NCBI GenBank assembly: GCA_964652565.1
Contig: CAZZEC010000004.1
Coordinates: forward strand, 13,211-77,210
Origin: JBCCTX01 sp964652565
GTDB lineage: Bacteria > Bacteroidota > Bacteroidia > J057
Direction: 5' to 3'
DNA: 64,000 nt
The stretch's first letter is position 1, and each line of letters starts with the position of its first letter. Shown in pieces: positions 1 to 10,356 of this stretch. Under the pieces are notes generated by a model. It was not told where the DNA came from. It ran no database searches and saw nothing but the letters and a program-made list of their open reading frames with translations. Both the position numbers and the translations under genes were made by a program.

Positions 1-1
1 T

Positions 2-1087
2 GATGTGAATGATAATTTCCGGATATGGAGAATTCCTTTCGGAGGCACAGAGTTCATCCGAAAAGAAGATATGCATGATTATTTAGGAGATTTTGTAACA
101 AACATGCTTGCCAAGATTCGCAACCTGAATATTACCTATGACATTGTATATTCTCACTATTGGGATGCGGGATGGGCAGGACAAAAAATTGCTGAAGAGT
201 TGGCCATTCCTCACGTTCATACGCCACATTCACTGGGAAGATGGAAAAGAGAGAATATGGGAGAAGATATGTCTGAGGAAGAAATGGAAAAAAAGTATCG
301 TTTTAAAGAGCGAATCCAGAAAGAATTTCTGGTATTCCAGATGTGTAACCATGTGATTGCTACTACAGAGCCTCAAACAGAACTCATTCAACAATACTAT
401 GATGTCTTAGAAAGACATGTTTCAGTGGTTCCTCCGGGGATGGATGAAAATAAGTTTTTTCCATTGCCTCATGAAGAGATCAAACGCCTAAGAGATAAGC
501 ATGGATTCCAGGATCAGGATGTACTTGTATTGGGGAGAATGGCACACAATAAAGGTTACGACCTCTTGCTGCAAGCATTACCCACATTATTTAAATTAGT
601 CCCAGAAGCCCGATTGATCTCAGGTATAGGAGGGGAAGGTTCTGAACAAGACAATCGCGGTATTGAATCACTGAGACAGAAAGCCGGTGAACTGGGTATT
701 GAAGATAGAATACAGTGGCACAATTACGTTCCGGATGATGACCTGGCAGATTATTACAGAGCAGCAAAGGTTTTTGCCATGCCCTCCAGGTATGAACCCT
801 TTGGAATGGTAGCCATAGAAGCTATGGCATGCGGTACTCCTACCTTAATTACCGTTCATGGAGGATTATATGAACTCATTGACTTTGGTAATAATGCCTT
901 ATTTGCTGACCCACACCGTCCGGAAGAATTTGGGACTATGCTGGCATTCCCTATGTTGTATAAAGAATTAGCCAGTGAAATTTCAGTACAAGGGGCACAG
1001 TTTGCCAGAAGAAATTTTGGATGGACAGGGATTGCCAAACGTATCCTTAGGAAGTTTGAAAATATTCGACAAGTAGACGTAATCTGA
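2..1087 (+). CDS. Glycosyltransferase family 4 (GT-B), 5' end cut by window edge
   Basis: Retaining GT-B glycosyltransferase, cytosolic, expected to transfer sugar from a nucleotide-sugar donor. The open frame runs back to the window edge, so the N-terminal residues are missing; the first possible internal start is a GTG at 5, but homologues should begin further upstream. The visible part has the acceptor-domain block VHTPHSLGRWKRENMG, which resembles sucrose-phosphate/sucrose synthase-type GT4 enzymes, a linker VPPGMDENKF, and the donor-domain signature PSRYEPFGMVAIEAMACGTP (E-x7-E type) followed by GGLYELI. Substrate specificity cannot be fixed from sequence; a sucrose-synthase/SPS-like role is inference from the HTPHSLGR block. 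About 200 bp without a gene separates it from the next gene on the same strand. Confidence 0.85.
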   Translation, partial: DVNDNFRIWRIPFGGTEFIRKEDMHDYLGDFVTNMLAKIRNLNITYDIVYSHYWDAGWAGQKIAEELAIPHVHTPHSLGRWKRENMGEDMSEEEMEKKYRFKERIQKEFLVFQMCNHVIATTEPQTELIQQYYDVLERHVSVVPPGMDENKFFPLPHEEIKRLRDKHGFQDQDVLVLGRMAHNKGYDLLLQALPTLFKLVPEARLISGIGGEGSEQDNRGIESLRQKAGELGIEDRIQWHNYVPDDDLADYYRAAKVFAMPSRYEPFGMVAIEAMACGTPTLITVHGGLYELIDFGNNALFADPHRPEEFGTMLAFPMLYKELASEISVQGAQFARRNFGWTGIAKRILRKFENIRQVDVI

Positions 1088-1286
1088 GAATTATCAAAGT
1101 GTTTAGATTCACATAAGTTGGTACAATATATTGCACTAATTGATGTGAGTAGTAGTAGAGCTCCAACCATTTGGGTTACATGGTCAAACGCAATGCTAAA
1201 TAGTTCATTGCTGATAGATTGATTGGCATTTATCCTTGCGTTTGGCTGATTTACTGTATATTGTACACTATTTAGCCTACACTACT

Positions 1287-2831
1287 ATGAGTAAAGCATT
1301 TATAGACGATATAAATTCCTCTTACAATTTTGAAGGGTCTTCCTTCGTATTGGGAGGAGCTATGATAGACAAATCCTGCCAACATCATACGCTTGTAAAA
1401 GTTCCACTCAGTACGCTCAACAGACATGGGCTTATTGCAGGTGCTACTGGTACGGGAAAAACCAAAACCTTACAAATAGTTGCAGAACAGTTAGCTAGAA
1501 ATGGCGTGCCGTCTCTGGTTATGGATATAAAAGGGGATCTCAGTGGAATTGCTCAATCCAGTGATGGACATCCTAAAATTGATGAAAGACATGCTGCGAT
1601 AGGGATACCCTTTGAAGCAAACGGTTCTACCGTTGAGTTTCTTTCTCTATCCGAAGAACCCGGTGTTCGACTACGTTCTACGATTAGTGAATTTGGTCCA
1701 GTACTTTTTTCTAAGATTCTGGGGTTAAATGAAACGCAATTGGGAGTTACTGCAGTTGTCTTTAAATATTGTGACGATCACAAATTGCCGCTTATAGATC
1801 TCAAAGATTTCCAAAAAACCCTACATTATGTCACAAATGAAGGAAAAGAGGAATTTACCAGAGAATACGGAAGAATTTCTACTGCGTCTGTGGGGGCAAT
1901 TATTCGCAAGATGATTGCCCTTGAACAGCAAGGTGCAGATCAGTTTTTTGGTGAGCCGTCTTTTGACGTAGAAGATCTGGTGAGAGTAGATGAAAAAGGC
2001 CAGGGAGTGATTTCCATTCTTCGGCTGACAGATCTACAGGCAAAACCACAACTGTTTTCTACCTTTATGATGAGTCTGTTAGCAGAGGTATATGCTACTT
2101 TCCCCGAAGAAGGGGATCTGGAGCAGCCAAAATTGATACTGTTTATCGACGAGGCACATCTCTTATTCGATAAGGCTTCTGATGAATTATTAGATCAAAT
2201 TGAAACAATTATCAAACTCATACGATCCAAAGGAGTAGGTATATATTTCATCACGCAGAACCCTACAGACATACCGGAAGAAGTATTGGGACAATTGGGA
2301 ATGAAAATTCAACATGCACTAAGGGCTTTTACTGCTAAAGATAGAAAAGCCATTAAGATGGCAGCACAGAATTTCCCGGAATCCAACTACTATCAGGTAG
2401 ATGAATTGCTCACTGAGTTGGGAATTGGAGAAGCCCTCGTAACAGTACTAAACGAAGATGGTATCCCTACACAATTGGTGCACACCTTGCTGAGAGCACC
2501 TGAGTCGCGGATGGATGTATTGACAGAGCAGGAAATCGATCACATCATCCAACATTCAAAGCTCATTCCAAAATACAATCAGCAAATAGATAGAGAAAGT
2601 GCGCACGAAATGCTGTTGGAAAAAATTGAGAAGGCGAATAGTGAAGCACATCAAAAAGCAATTAACACACAACGTACAAAGGCTAGAAAGAATAGTAGAT
2701 ATCAAAAAAGTACCTGGGAAGAAATAGCTGATCATACAATTACCAAGCAAATAGGTCGCACTGTTGCCAGAGAATTGACACGTGGATTATTGGGTGTACT
2801 AGGTGTATCTTCGAGAAAAAAAAGACGATAA
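1287..2831 (+). CDS. HerA-like ATPase of the DUF853/YjgR type
   Basis: P-loop NTPase of the HerA/FtsK-like superfamily, 514 residues, close in length to E. coli YjgR. Walker A is GATGTGKT (about residue 50), Walker B is LILFIDEAHLLFD (about residue 290), and the block ITQNPTDIPEEVLGQLG with HALRAFTAKD is typical of the DUF853 family. Basic, Lys/Arg-rich C-terminus (SSRKKRR). The biological role of the family is not settled; DNA-related ATPase activity is inferred. The frame can be extended upstream to a TTG at 1236, but the ATG at 1287 (MSKAFIDDI) matches the family N-terminus better. Followed by a strong terminator at 2850, so it appears to be monocistronic. Confidence 0.85.
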   Translation: MSKAFIDDINSSYNFEGSSFVLGGAMIDKSCQHHTLVKVPLSTLNRHGLIAGATGTGKTKTLQIVAEQLARNGVPSLVMDIKGDLSGIAQSSDGHPKIDERHAAIGIPFEANGSTVEFLSLSEEPGVRLRSTISEFGPVLFSKILGLNETQLGVTAVVFKYCDDHKLPLIDLKDFQKTLHYVTNEGKEEFTREYGRISTASVGAIIRKMIALEQQGADQFFGEPSFDVEDLVRVDEKGQGVISILRLTDLQAKPQLFSTFMMSLLAEVYATFPEEGDLEQPKLILFIDEAHLLFDKASDELLDQIETIIKLIRSKGVGIYFITQNPTDIPEEVLGQLGMKIQHALRAFTAKDRKAIKMAAQNFPESNYYQVDELLTELGIGEALVTVLNEDGIPTQLVHTLLRAPESRMDVLTEQEIDHIIQHSKLIPKYNQQIDRESAHEMLLEKIEKANSEAHQKAINTQRTKARKNSRYQKSTWEEIADHTITKQIGRTVARELTRGLLGVLGVSSRKKRR

Positions 2832-2849
2832 CTTCTTTTATAAATAATA

Positions 2850-2887
2850 GGGGAAGTCTCATAAGTCGACTTCCCCTTTCAATTTTT
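2850..2887 (+). terminator. Rho-independent terminator after the HerA-like gene
   Basis: Perfect 9-bp stem GGGGAAGTC / GACTTCCCC (2850-2858 with 2868-2876), 9-nt loop, followed by TTTC and a run of seven T at 2881-2887. It starts 18 bp after the stop codon of the preceding gene. Confidence 0.85.
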
Positions 2888-3058
2888 TTACTGTTTTTAA
2901 AAATGCTGCGCTAATTTTTAAAAACTAATAAATTCTCTTTCTTTTTCAATCTAGTATTTAAGGCATTTTTAACAACTTTTCGAAATAACTAGGTTCTGAG
3001 ACAGCCTCATTAACTTCATTTTTGTAGAATCTCATTAGGACAATAGATCTACATCATA

Positions 3059-4642
3059 TCACGCAATCTGTGGCTCTGCCAAAATGATGTCAGGATTCAC
3101 ATCTTGTTTGAACTGTTCAAAATTTTCGCGGAATAATTTCACAAGCTTTTGAATAACTCGATCATATTTTTCTTTATTTTCCCATGTATTTTTAGGAACC
3201 AGCATTTCACTTGGTACATTAGGACAAAATAAAGGAACCTGAAAGCCAAAATATGGATCAGTAATCGTTTCCACACCGTCAAAATCATTGTTGTGAATCG
3301 CATCAATAATGGCTCTTGTATACTTCAATTTGATCCTTGATCCAACTCCATAAGATCCTCCTGTCCATCCAGTATTCACTAACCAAGCCTTAGCTCCGCT
3401 TTGTCGAATTTTCTCAGCTAGTAATTCTGCATATTTATTGGGATGCCACATCATAAAAGCAGCTCCAAAACACGCAGAAAATGTAGCAATTGGCTCATTC
3501 ACGCCCATCTCAGTTCCAGCAACCTTAGCAGTATAACCCGATATAAAGTGATAACTTGCCTGCTCTGGTGTAAGAAGGCTTATAGGTGGTAATACTCCAA
3601 ATGCATCTAAAGTTAGGAATATCACATTTTTTGGAAGTCCTCCAATAGAAGGAATTTGTACATTATCAATGTGATAAATAGGGTAAGAGGCTCTCGTATT
3701 CTGAGTGATAGAAGTATCTCTGTAGTCGACTATATGTGACTCTTTATCATATATAACATTCTCAAGTACAGTTCCAAATCGAATAGCCTGAAATATGTCA
3801 GGCTCGTTTTCTTCACTCAAGTCAATGGCCTTCGCATAACACCCTCCTTCGATGTTAAAAACTCCTTCACTTGTCCAGCAATGTTCATCATCACCTATTA
3901 ACTTCCTCTTGGGGTCTGCACTAAGGGTAGTTTTTCCTGTACCTGATAAGCCAAACAAAATAGTTACATCTTCCTTGTCTCCAAGATTGGCCGAGCAGTG
4001 CATGGGTAGTACATCCTGTAGTGGCATTAGATAATTCATAACAGAAAATATCCCCTTCTTCATTTCACCTGCGTACTCTGTACCAAGGATAACAATCTCT
4101 TTTTTCTCAAGAAATAAATCTATGCTTGTCTTTGATGTCATGTTGGAAGTATATCTGTTTGCAGGAAACCCTCCCCCATTATAGATGACATAATCTGGAT
4201 CACCAAAGTCGGCAAGCTCCTCCTCCGTGGGCATGATTAACATATTTTGCATGAAGAGAGCATGATATGCCCTTGTACATATGACTCTGACTTTGAGCCT
4301 ATATTTAGTATCCCAACCTGCAAAAGCATCGACAACAAATAATCTGCTTCTGGTATTGAGATAATCAATAGCTCGTTCACGATTGATCATGAACGTCTGT
4401 TCATCAAGTTCTATATTAATGTCCCCCCAATCTATATTTTGCTCGGACATAGGATTTCTGACAATTCGCTTATCTTTAGGACTTCTTCCCGTTTTCTCTC
4501 CAGAGTATACCATGAGTGCGCCAGTACTGGAAATAGCTGTACCTTCCTCATATCTAAGAGCAATTTCATATAATCTTGGAACACTAGTGTTTCGATGGAT
4601 GTTCGGTACTTCAATACCGTACTGCAATAGGTTAAATGACAT
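3059..4642 (-). CDS. pckA: ATP-dependent phosphoenolpyruvate carboxykinase
   Basis: Cytosolic enzyme converting oxaloacetate and ATP to PEP, CO2 and ADP, the first committed step of gluconeogenesis. At 527 residues it has the family's usual length. Visible motifs: the kinase-1a P-loop GLSGTGKTTLSAD (around residue 233), the kinase-2 metal site IGDDEHCW, the substrate-site stretch FPANRYTS, and TEYAGEMKKGIFSVMNYLMP ahead of the P-loop. The ATG at 4642 begins MSFNLLQYGI, followed by the expected N-terminal domain. It stands alone; its 3' end converges on the terminator of the HerA-like gene. On the minus strand a possible Bacteroidota-type promoter (TTTG near 4714, TATATCCG near 4688) lies upstream, but the match is weak. 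Confidence 0.97.
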   Translation of the reverse strand: MSFNLLQYGIEVPNIHRNTSVPRLYEIALRYEEGTAISSTGALMVYSGEKTGRSPKDKRIVRNPMSEQNIDWGDINIELDEQTFMINRERAIDYLNTRSRLFVVDAFAGWDTKYRLKVRVICTRAYHALFMQNMLIMPTEEELADFGDPDYVIYNGGGFPANRYTSNMTSKTSIDLFLEKKEIVILGTEYAGEMKKGIFSVMNYLMPLQDVLPMHCSANLGDKEDVTILFGLSGTGKTTLSADPKRKLIGDDEHCWTSEGVFNIEGGCYAKAIDLSEENEPDIFQAIRFGTVLENVIYDKESHIVDYRDTSITQNTRASYPIYHIDNVQIPSIGGLPKNVIFLTLDAFGVLPPISLLTPEQASYHFISGYTAKVAGTEMGVNEPIATFSACFGAAFMMWHPNKYAELLAEKIRQSGAKAWLVNTGWTGGSYGVGSRIKLKYTRAIIDAIHNNDFDGVETITDPYFGFQVPLFCPNVPSEMLVPKNTWENKEKYDRVIQKLVKLFRENFEQFKQDVNPDIILAEPQIA

Positions 4643-5000
4643 AAAGTATCTTGATTAAATACATTCTTTATGATGATAATAATACTTCGGATATATATGT
4701 AAAATTTTTAGTCGCAAAGGTTCATTTCCATCACTGTATATACAATACTATATAATCCCTTCATTGAAAATAGTGATAAAAGTAATCTGATAAAATAGTA
4801 AAAATCATTTTCACAACTACAATATGCATTAGTTATAAATTCAATATAACCAGAAATAACTCAACATCGATTAGTTAGTGTACTTTAGATTAATAAACCT
4901 CAGAAAAAAATAAAAGCCATTTTGGAAAGTTTTTCCAAAATGGCTGATAAATATCATTATGTTGTAAAATTAAGTGCTATGGCTTAAAATAACCATGATA
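4643..5000. other. Gene-free stretch: pckA leader and upstream terminator
   Basis: 358 bp of AT-rich DNA. It holds the presumed pckA promoter region (near 4680-4720, weak match only) and the terminator of the gene at 5001 (separate entry). No ORF with coding character and no RNA gene was seen. Confidence 0.5.
4903..4945 (-). terminator. Rho-independent terminator of the secreted DUF4397 protein gene
   Basis: Read on the minus strand, a 13-14 bp perfect stem (4915-4928 pairing with 4932-4945, arms AGCCATTTTGGAAA / TTTCCAAAATGGCT) with a very short loop is followed by an almost pure T tract (complement of 4903-4915). It lies about 55 bp after the stop codon at 5001. Confidence 0.85.
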
Positions 5001-6839
5001 TCATTTCACCACAACTTTTTGTATCATGATACGATTTCCTACTCTCAGCGCCACTGAATATAACCCCGCCTCCATTTGCAACCTTTGACTATCTAAAGAT
5101 AGTTGATGTCTACTCGCAGTTTTTAGCTCAGCAGGAGACTGATATACGATCCTTCCAAGCATATCTACGATTTCTAATGAGACCCATTGGGGATATTCCA
5201 TAGTATATGCTACATTGATCAATTCAGAGGTTGGATTGGGATAAATCGATAATTCTTTTATTCCATCTATAGTGGTTAATAATGGAGTAGTAGTTGTGTC
5301 TGTAAATGCAGGAAGTTCTACAACAGATCCGTCTGGAAAAACCCCAATTAGCCCAAATGATGGACCTTCCTGATTCATTGTAGAATCCAGAAACCCAGAA
5401 GCAATTACCAGCGCAGCACCTCCATCGAGCCCTGATAGATCCGCAATAAATGAAGCAATTACCATAGTAGAATCTCCACCAGGAGTAATATCTAATTGAT
5501 AGGAATCTGCTGGGATAGAAGCATAACCGACGAAATCTTTATAAGAAAAATCGGGAATTAATACACTACCATTTGCATTCACACCTACATTGGGAGCATC
5601 TGAAGAACCGTGTAATACCTTAATATCTACAAGGCTTTCATTTTCAGCTTCTTGTCTGGCTCCGGGTGCAATTAATAGCGTAAAGTCTGTCATAATATCT
5701 TCAGGATTTGCAGCAAAAGAATCTGGGTCCAGCACACCATTTGCAACTACGTGATAGGCCTCATCTGATTCCAATGTAACTGCAAAGCTGACCAACCCAT
5801 CTCCAATATTTGTGCTTGTACTGGGAGCAACAGTAATAGTAATTTCCGTCTGTGCAGGAAGCTCTATAAATTCTGTAGCAGTACGAAAAGCAACATCATC
5901 AATGAGAACAGTGTCATTATTTGTATCAACATAGATATCGACAATATTTGCCGCGGGATCAGCAGCATTATGTATAACTTGCACCATTGCTGTTTCAGGG
6001 GTATCTACAACGGTAGTATCTCCTCCACCATTACTATCATCTACATCTGTTGCAGTTAGAATACCAAAAAACTCTGCCTGAGAGAAGTTTAGTTCTGTCT
6101 CGTCATCAAAACTTGTCATTTGAACTAAAGATGCATATTCATCTGAAATCCATGTATAAGAAACATAGTAACTAGAATCTCCAGGTAAGGGGACCCCTGC
6201 CGTTACACTCATACTCATCGTGTATACTTCTTCTCTTAATCGCAAACAATCAAATTCTCCTATTGGAAGCTGAACTGTACCCCAGGCATCCACAGTGTAA
6301 ATGGTACTGTCTTTAGTGATATCCAAAAATATTCCTCCCAAGTCAAACGTGTCAGTATCTACCTCTGTCCAGGTTCTTTCATATGTAAGAGGAAAAATAG
6401 ATATCGTATCGGGATCGAATTCGATAAAAGTGGTGTCAAATGGAAAGGAGATAACTGAAGCTGAACCCAATTGTATATATTCTGTGGATGTTACTTTACC
6501 ATATAAATGTGTAGTAAATTCCCCTTCATCAAATCCTAGTAAGCTCACTTTTTGTGTGAGATTAGCTTCTGGAAACTCAGAGGCAAACGGCGTTTCTGAG
6601 GGAACAAAAAACTCATAAGCCAAGGATATGTTACCATCTAAACTTACATTTGTAAAATCCCAAAGCTGATTGGGCCCAGATTCTCCAGGACTTATTGATA
6701 TTATTTCAGAAGAATCTTCCGTGAATACATAATCGGTACCAATCCATCCCAATACGTCATCGGATGTAAGGGTAATCTGAGCAAATGCTGATACGCTCAA
6801 ACATGTAGTTAAAAATAACGCTAAGTAAATACGTTTCAT
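5001..6839 (-). CDS. Exported DUF4397-type protein with T9SS sorting domain
   Basis: 612-residue protein exported by Sec (signal peptide MKRIYLALFLTTCLSVSAFAQ) and then probably by type IX secretion. The N-terminal half (about 20-260) is a beta-rich, acidic region of unknown function. The middle (about 285-500) resembles DUF4397, with two similar units beginning VQVIHNAADPAANIVDIYVD and IKVLHGSSDAPNVGVNANG. The C-terminus (about 520-612) is a Por/T9SS type A sorting domain: a proline/threonine linker, SIYPNPTSELINVAY, VDMLGRIVY, and the terminal GLYSVALRV...QKVVVK. Such proteins are normally cleaved and released or attached to A-LPS; that fate is family knowledge, not seen here. Single-gene unit with its own terminator. 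Function unknown. Confidence 0.85.
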   Translation of the reverse strand: MKRIYLALFLTTCLSVSAFAQITLTSDDVLGWIGTDYVFTEDSSEIISISPGESGPNQLWDFTNVSLDGNISLAYEFFVPSETPFASEFPEANLTQKVSLLGFDEGEFTTHLYGKVTSTEYIQLGSASVISFPFDTTFIEFDPDTISIFPLTYERTWTEVDTDTFDLGGIFLDITKDSTIYTVDAWGTVQLPIGEFDCLRLREEVYTMSMSVTAGVPLPGDSSYYVSYTWISDEYASLVQMTSFDDETELNFSQAEFFGILTATDVDDSNGGGDTTVVDTPETAMVQVIHNAADPAANIVDIYVDTNNDTVLIDDVAFRTATEFIELPAQTEITITVAPSTSTNIGDGLVSFAVTLESDEAYHVVANGVLDPDSFAANPEDIMTDFTLLIAPGARQEAENESLVDIKVLHGSSDAPNVGVNANGSVLIPDFSYKDFVGYASIPADSYQLDITPGGDSTMVIASFIADLSGLDGGAALVIASGFLDSTMNQEGPSFGLIGVFPDGSVVELPAFTDTTTTPLLTTIDGIKELSIYPNPTSELINVAYTMEYPQWVSLEIVDMLGRIVYQSPAELKTASRHQLSLDSQRLQMEAGLYSVALRVGNRIMIQKVVVK

Positions 6840-7183
6840 AAGGTAGTATATTAAAAGTAAAAAAAGGTGTAGCTGTTATGGTAGAGACAAGGGATTGCTG
6901 TTTCCAAATATAAAGAGTAAAATGATTACAATATCTACCTATAAGATATTCAATATAATAATAAACTCAACGAAAACGATTTATCTTACACTTTATGAAC
7001 TGAAAACTGTACTAACATACTGTAAATCGGATTAAATTCCAAAAGCAAACTGCCAAATGCGATTAACATACTTTTCCAAGTGCAATTCAATTTTCACCTA
7101 ATAGTCTCATCACCTTCCCAAAATGAGACATGTAACTTTAAAATTTATTTTATAAGTTTAATGAATGTTAAGAAATTAATTTT
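6840..7183. other. Divergent intergenic region between two T9SS-exported proteins
   Basis: 344 bp without a gene, separating two divergent genes whose products both carry T9SS sorting domains. It contains a 7-bp inverted repeat GTCTCAT / ATGAGAC (7104-7110 and 7123-7129) 55 bp upstream of the glycosidase start; it has no T run, so an operator is more likely than a terminator. No convincing promoter hexamers were identified. Confidence 0.4.
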
Positions 7184-9541
7184 ATGTTGCGACACATTCG
7201 AAAGACGTACCTGCCTTACGCCCTTTTACTATGTATATGTATCATTAGTACAGCCAAAGACAGAACAAATACAGAGACTTTTTCACAAAAATATGATATT
7301 CAATCATCACAAAGTAATAACGCTTCTTCCATTACTTTACAAACCAAGAGAAATCGTCAACTTCCTGTTTTTCGCTTCGAAAGTAGTGTACATATGCTAA
7401 AGAAAAAGCAGCAAAATGTATTTTCTTCTACTCTAGCGTGGGTTGTAAAAAAATTAACTGCACGTGAAGACCCACCTGAAGGTCTTCAAGATGGCATTAA
7501 TTATATCAATGACAGTACGGTCACACTCATACTATTTGCACCTCAAAAAAATTCTGTCCACGCAATAGGGGATTTTAATAACTGGACGGTAGATGACTCG
7601 TCTAACATGACGCGAACTATTTCAGGAAACAGATACTGGAAAACCATCACAGGTCTGGAGCCTGGAAAACCATATGCTTTTCAATATTTGGTAGATGAGT
7701 CAATCCGTATTGGAGATCCATATGCTGAACTCATCTTAGATCCTGATAATGATAGATTTATCAGTGAGAATGTATTCCCTGATATGCCTCCTTATCCTCC
7801 TTTAGCATCGGGAATCGTTTCTGTGCTGCAAACAGCTCAGAACCCTTATGTCTGGAAGACAGAATCCTGGTCAAAGCCCGCAAAAGAGGATCTGGTAATA
7901 TATGAGTTATTAGTCAGGGACTTTATTGCTGACCATAGCTATCTCACGCTCATAGATACGTTGGACTATTTAGAAAGACTGGGGATTAATGCCATTGAGC
8001 TCATGCCTGTGATGGAATTTGAAGCTAATGTCAGTTGGGGGTATAATCCTAGCTATCACATGGCTTTGGATAAATATTATGGTAAAGCGGAACATCTTAA
8101 AGCATTTATTGATGAATGTCATCGAAGAGGGATCATAGTTATCTTGGATATGGTATTGAATCACGCTTTTGGACAAAGCCCTTTAGTTGAAATGTACTGG
8201 GATAGTCAAAATAACAGGCCTGCAGACAATAGTCCTTATTTCAATACCGTAGCCCGTCATCCATTCAATGTGGGTTTTGATTTTAACCACGAAAGCTCGG
8301 CTACACAGAAATTCGTAGATCGAATTATGAAATATTGGATCAGCGAATTTCGTTTTGACGGGTACAGAATAGATTTATCAAAGGGGTTTACTCAAAATAA
8401 TACAGGAGACGATGTAGGCGCCTGGAGCGCATATGATGCCTCTCGTATAAAATTACTTCAACGTATGGCAGATAGTCTGTGGAGTTCATATCCAGACACT
8501 TATATTATACTTGAACATTTTGCAGATAATCAGGAAGAAAGAGAATTAGAGGCTTATGGATTTCTCCTTTGGACCAATCAGACGTTCAACTTAAATGAAG
8601 CGATGATGGGTTACCATGATAATGGCAAATCAGACTTTTCTGGACTATCCTATCAAGCGAGGGGATGGACACAGCCTAACTTAGTAGGATACCTGGAAAG
8701 TCATGATGAAGAACGACTTATGTATAAAACATTGGAGTTTGGTAACTCCAATGGTAATTATAGCACACAAAATCTTAATACCGCATTAGAACGTCTGAAA
8801 CAGCTTGCAACGTTCTTCTTTGCCATTCCTGGACCTAAAATGATTTGGCAATTTGGTGAACTTGGATATGAAATACCCATAGATTTTAACGGGAGAACAG
8901 GAGAAAAGCCCATCTTATGGGAATATCGCAATGACCCGGAAAGGTTTGCTGTATATCAATTGTATTCTGAACTCATTCGTCTCCGAAGAAAATACGATAT
9001 ATTTCAGACCACAGACTTTACATTGGACCTTTTTTCGTCTACCAAACGAATTGTCTTAAGAAGTGAAGCCCACAATTTAGTGATCGTCGGAAATTTTGAT
9101 GTAGTAGAGCGATCTTTCAACCCAGGATTTACACGAGAGGGAATTTGGTATGACTATTTTGAGGGAGATAGTATCAATGTTGAAAGTACACTTACTCCTT
9201 TGATCCTGGCTCCTGGTGAGTATCATCTATTTTCAGATCAACCCATTTCAACCGAAAGTCCCATTTTAAGCAAATTATCATTTCAAACATCCATCCAGTG
9301 GAATATTTATCCCAATCCTTCAAAAGATAATTTGTTGATCGAATATGAAACAAAAAAGCTCTCAGAAGTTAATATTGTCATTTCTGATATTCATGGGAAA
9401 AAAATTCATACCATTTTAGAAGGTATCCTAAAGCATGGAAAGCAAATACATTCCTTTGACCATGAATTACCTTCTGGGATGTATGTAATTACATTAACTA
9501 TCGATGGGAAAAAAGATATTAAAAAGTATATAGTTGAATAA
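7184..9541 (+). CDS. Exported GH13 alpha-amylase-family glycosidase with T9SS sorting domain
   Basis: 785-residue secreted glucan-active enzyme. Order of parts: signal peptide-like N-terminus (hydrophobic core PYALLLCICII), an early-set/CBM48-like domain (about 100-175, with IGDFNNWTVDD, as in glycogen-branching and isoamylase-type enzymes), and a GH13 TIM barrel (about 215-640). GH13 conserved regions are visible: I DMVLNH, II GYRIDLSKGF (Asp nucleophile), III ILEHFAD (Glu acid/base), IV ESHDEER (Asp). A T9SS type A sorting domain ends the protein (NIYPNPSKDN, ISDIHGKKI, SGMYVITLTIDGKK, terminal KKYIVE). Region IV has S in place of the usual N before HD. Exact linkage specificity (alpha-1,4 or alpha-1,6) is not readable. 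It is followed by 110 bp, then a convergent regulator gene. Confidence 0.93.
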   Translation: MLRHIRKTYLPYALLLCICIISTAKDRTNTETFSQKYDIQSSQSNNASSITLQTKRNRQLPVFRFESSVHMLKKKQQNVFSSTLAWVVKKLTAREDPPEGLQDGINYINDSTVTLILFAPQKNSVHAIGDFNNWTVDDSSNMTRTISGNRYWKTITGLEPGKPYAFQYLVDESIRIGDPYAELILDPDNDRFISENVFPDMPPYPPLASGIVSVLQTAQNPYVWKTESWSKPAKEDLVIYELLVRDFIADHSYLTLIDTLDYLERLGINAIELMPVMEFEANVSWGYNPSYHMALDKYYGKAEHLKAFIDECHRRGIIVILDMVLNHAFGQSPLVEMYWDSQNNRPADNSPYFNTVARHPFNVGFDFNHESSATQKFVDRIMKYWISEFRFDGYRIDLSKGFTQNNTGDDVGAWSAYDASRIKLLQRMADSLWSSYPDTYIILEHFADNQEERELEAYGFLLWTNQTFNLNEAMMGYHDNGKSDFSGLSYQARGWTQPNLVGYLESHDEERLMYKTLEFGNSNGNYSTQNLNTALERLKQLATFFFAIPGPKMIWQFGELGYEIPIDFNGRTGEKPILWEYRNDPERFAVYQLYSELIRLRRKYDIFQTTDFTLDLFSSTKRIVLRSEAHNLVIVGNFDVVERSFNPGFTREGIWYDYFEGDSINVESTLTPLILAPGEYHLFSDQPISTESPILSKLSFQTSIQWNIYPNPSKDNLLIEYETKKLSEVNIVISDIHGKKIHTILEGILKHGKQIHSFDHELPSGMYVITLTIDGKKDIKKYIVE

Positions 9542-9651
9542 ACTATTCAACTTTTTCACGCTGTGCAAAAAGAAGCTATAACATTTATTTTTGCCAAGAT
9601 TACAAATTTGGTTGTATACCATTAAATAGCAACTATGGATACAATATTTAT

Positions 9652-10356
9652 TTAAATTGCCCATTTCTCTTTCAAGTTCTTGTATCGCGACCTGCTCACA
9701 GGTAACCATGTCCCATCACTTAACATGACTGTATACCTCCCCCCTGCTCGTACGGATAACTCTCTAACTAACTGATTATTTACAATATAAGATTTATGAA
9801 TTCGGTCAAATTGATCTGGTAGTAATTGGGAAAGTTTTTCCAATGTCTTATTGTGAATCTCTTTCCTTCCCTCCTGAGATACGAGTTCGGAATAGATACC
9901 AGCCCCCTGTATGTAGGCTAATTTGTTGATCTCAAGTAGAATGATTCGGCCTCGTTTTTGAATGGCGAGATATTTAGCTTTTGATTCTGGCTTTTCCGGA
10001 TATTGCATGGTAAAGCGATTCAACGCTTGGATTAAACGCGTTTCCGTAAAGGGTTTGGGTACAAAATCTAACACCCCATATTCAAAGGCTTCAATGGCTT
10101 TATCCTTATAAGCAGATACAATAATGGTGTGGAATGCAGAGGCAACAAGGGATTGTAACAGTACAAACCCATCTTCTCCATTCAGGTTTAGGTCTAAAAA
10201 CAAGAGGTCGATTTCATACGTTTTCAGGTATTTCAATCCATCAGACAATGAATGTTTTACGATGATTTCATCGAGCTTTTCTCTCCATTCAGCATCGACT
10301 ATTCGCTTGATACGACGAGCAATGATGGGCTCATCCTCTACTATTAAAAGCTTCAT
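9652..10356 (-). CDS. LytTR-family response regulator
   Basis: 234-residue DNA-binding response regulator. Receiver domain at 1-120: acidic pocket VEDEP near the N-terminus, phospho-acceptor Asp in LLFLDLNLNGEDG (about residue 55), the Ser/Thr position in TIIVSAYKDKA, and the Lys in VPKPF. LytTR DNA-binding domain at about 135-232 (YLAIQKRGRIILLEINKLAYIQ, HKTLEKL, FDRIHKSYIVNNQLV, LPVSRSRYKNLKEKW). Its start overlaps the stop of the upstream kinase gene by 4 bp (ATGA), so the two are translationally coupled and form one two-component system. Targets unknown; the divergent serine hydrolase at 12200 is the nearest candidate. Confidence 0.93.
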   Translation of the reverse strand: MKLLIVEDEPIIARRIKRIVDAEWREKLDEIIVKHSLSDGLKYLKTYEIDLLFLDLNLNGEDGFVLLQSLVASAFHTIIVSAYKDKAIEAFEYGVLDFVPKPFTETRLIQALNRFTMQYPEKPESKAKYLAIQKRGRIILLEINKLAYIQGAGIYSELVSQEGRKEIHNKTLEKLSQLLPDQFDRIHKSYIVNNQLVRELSVRAGGRYTVMLSDGTWLPVSRSRYKNLKEKWAI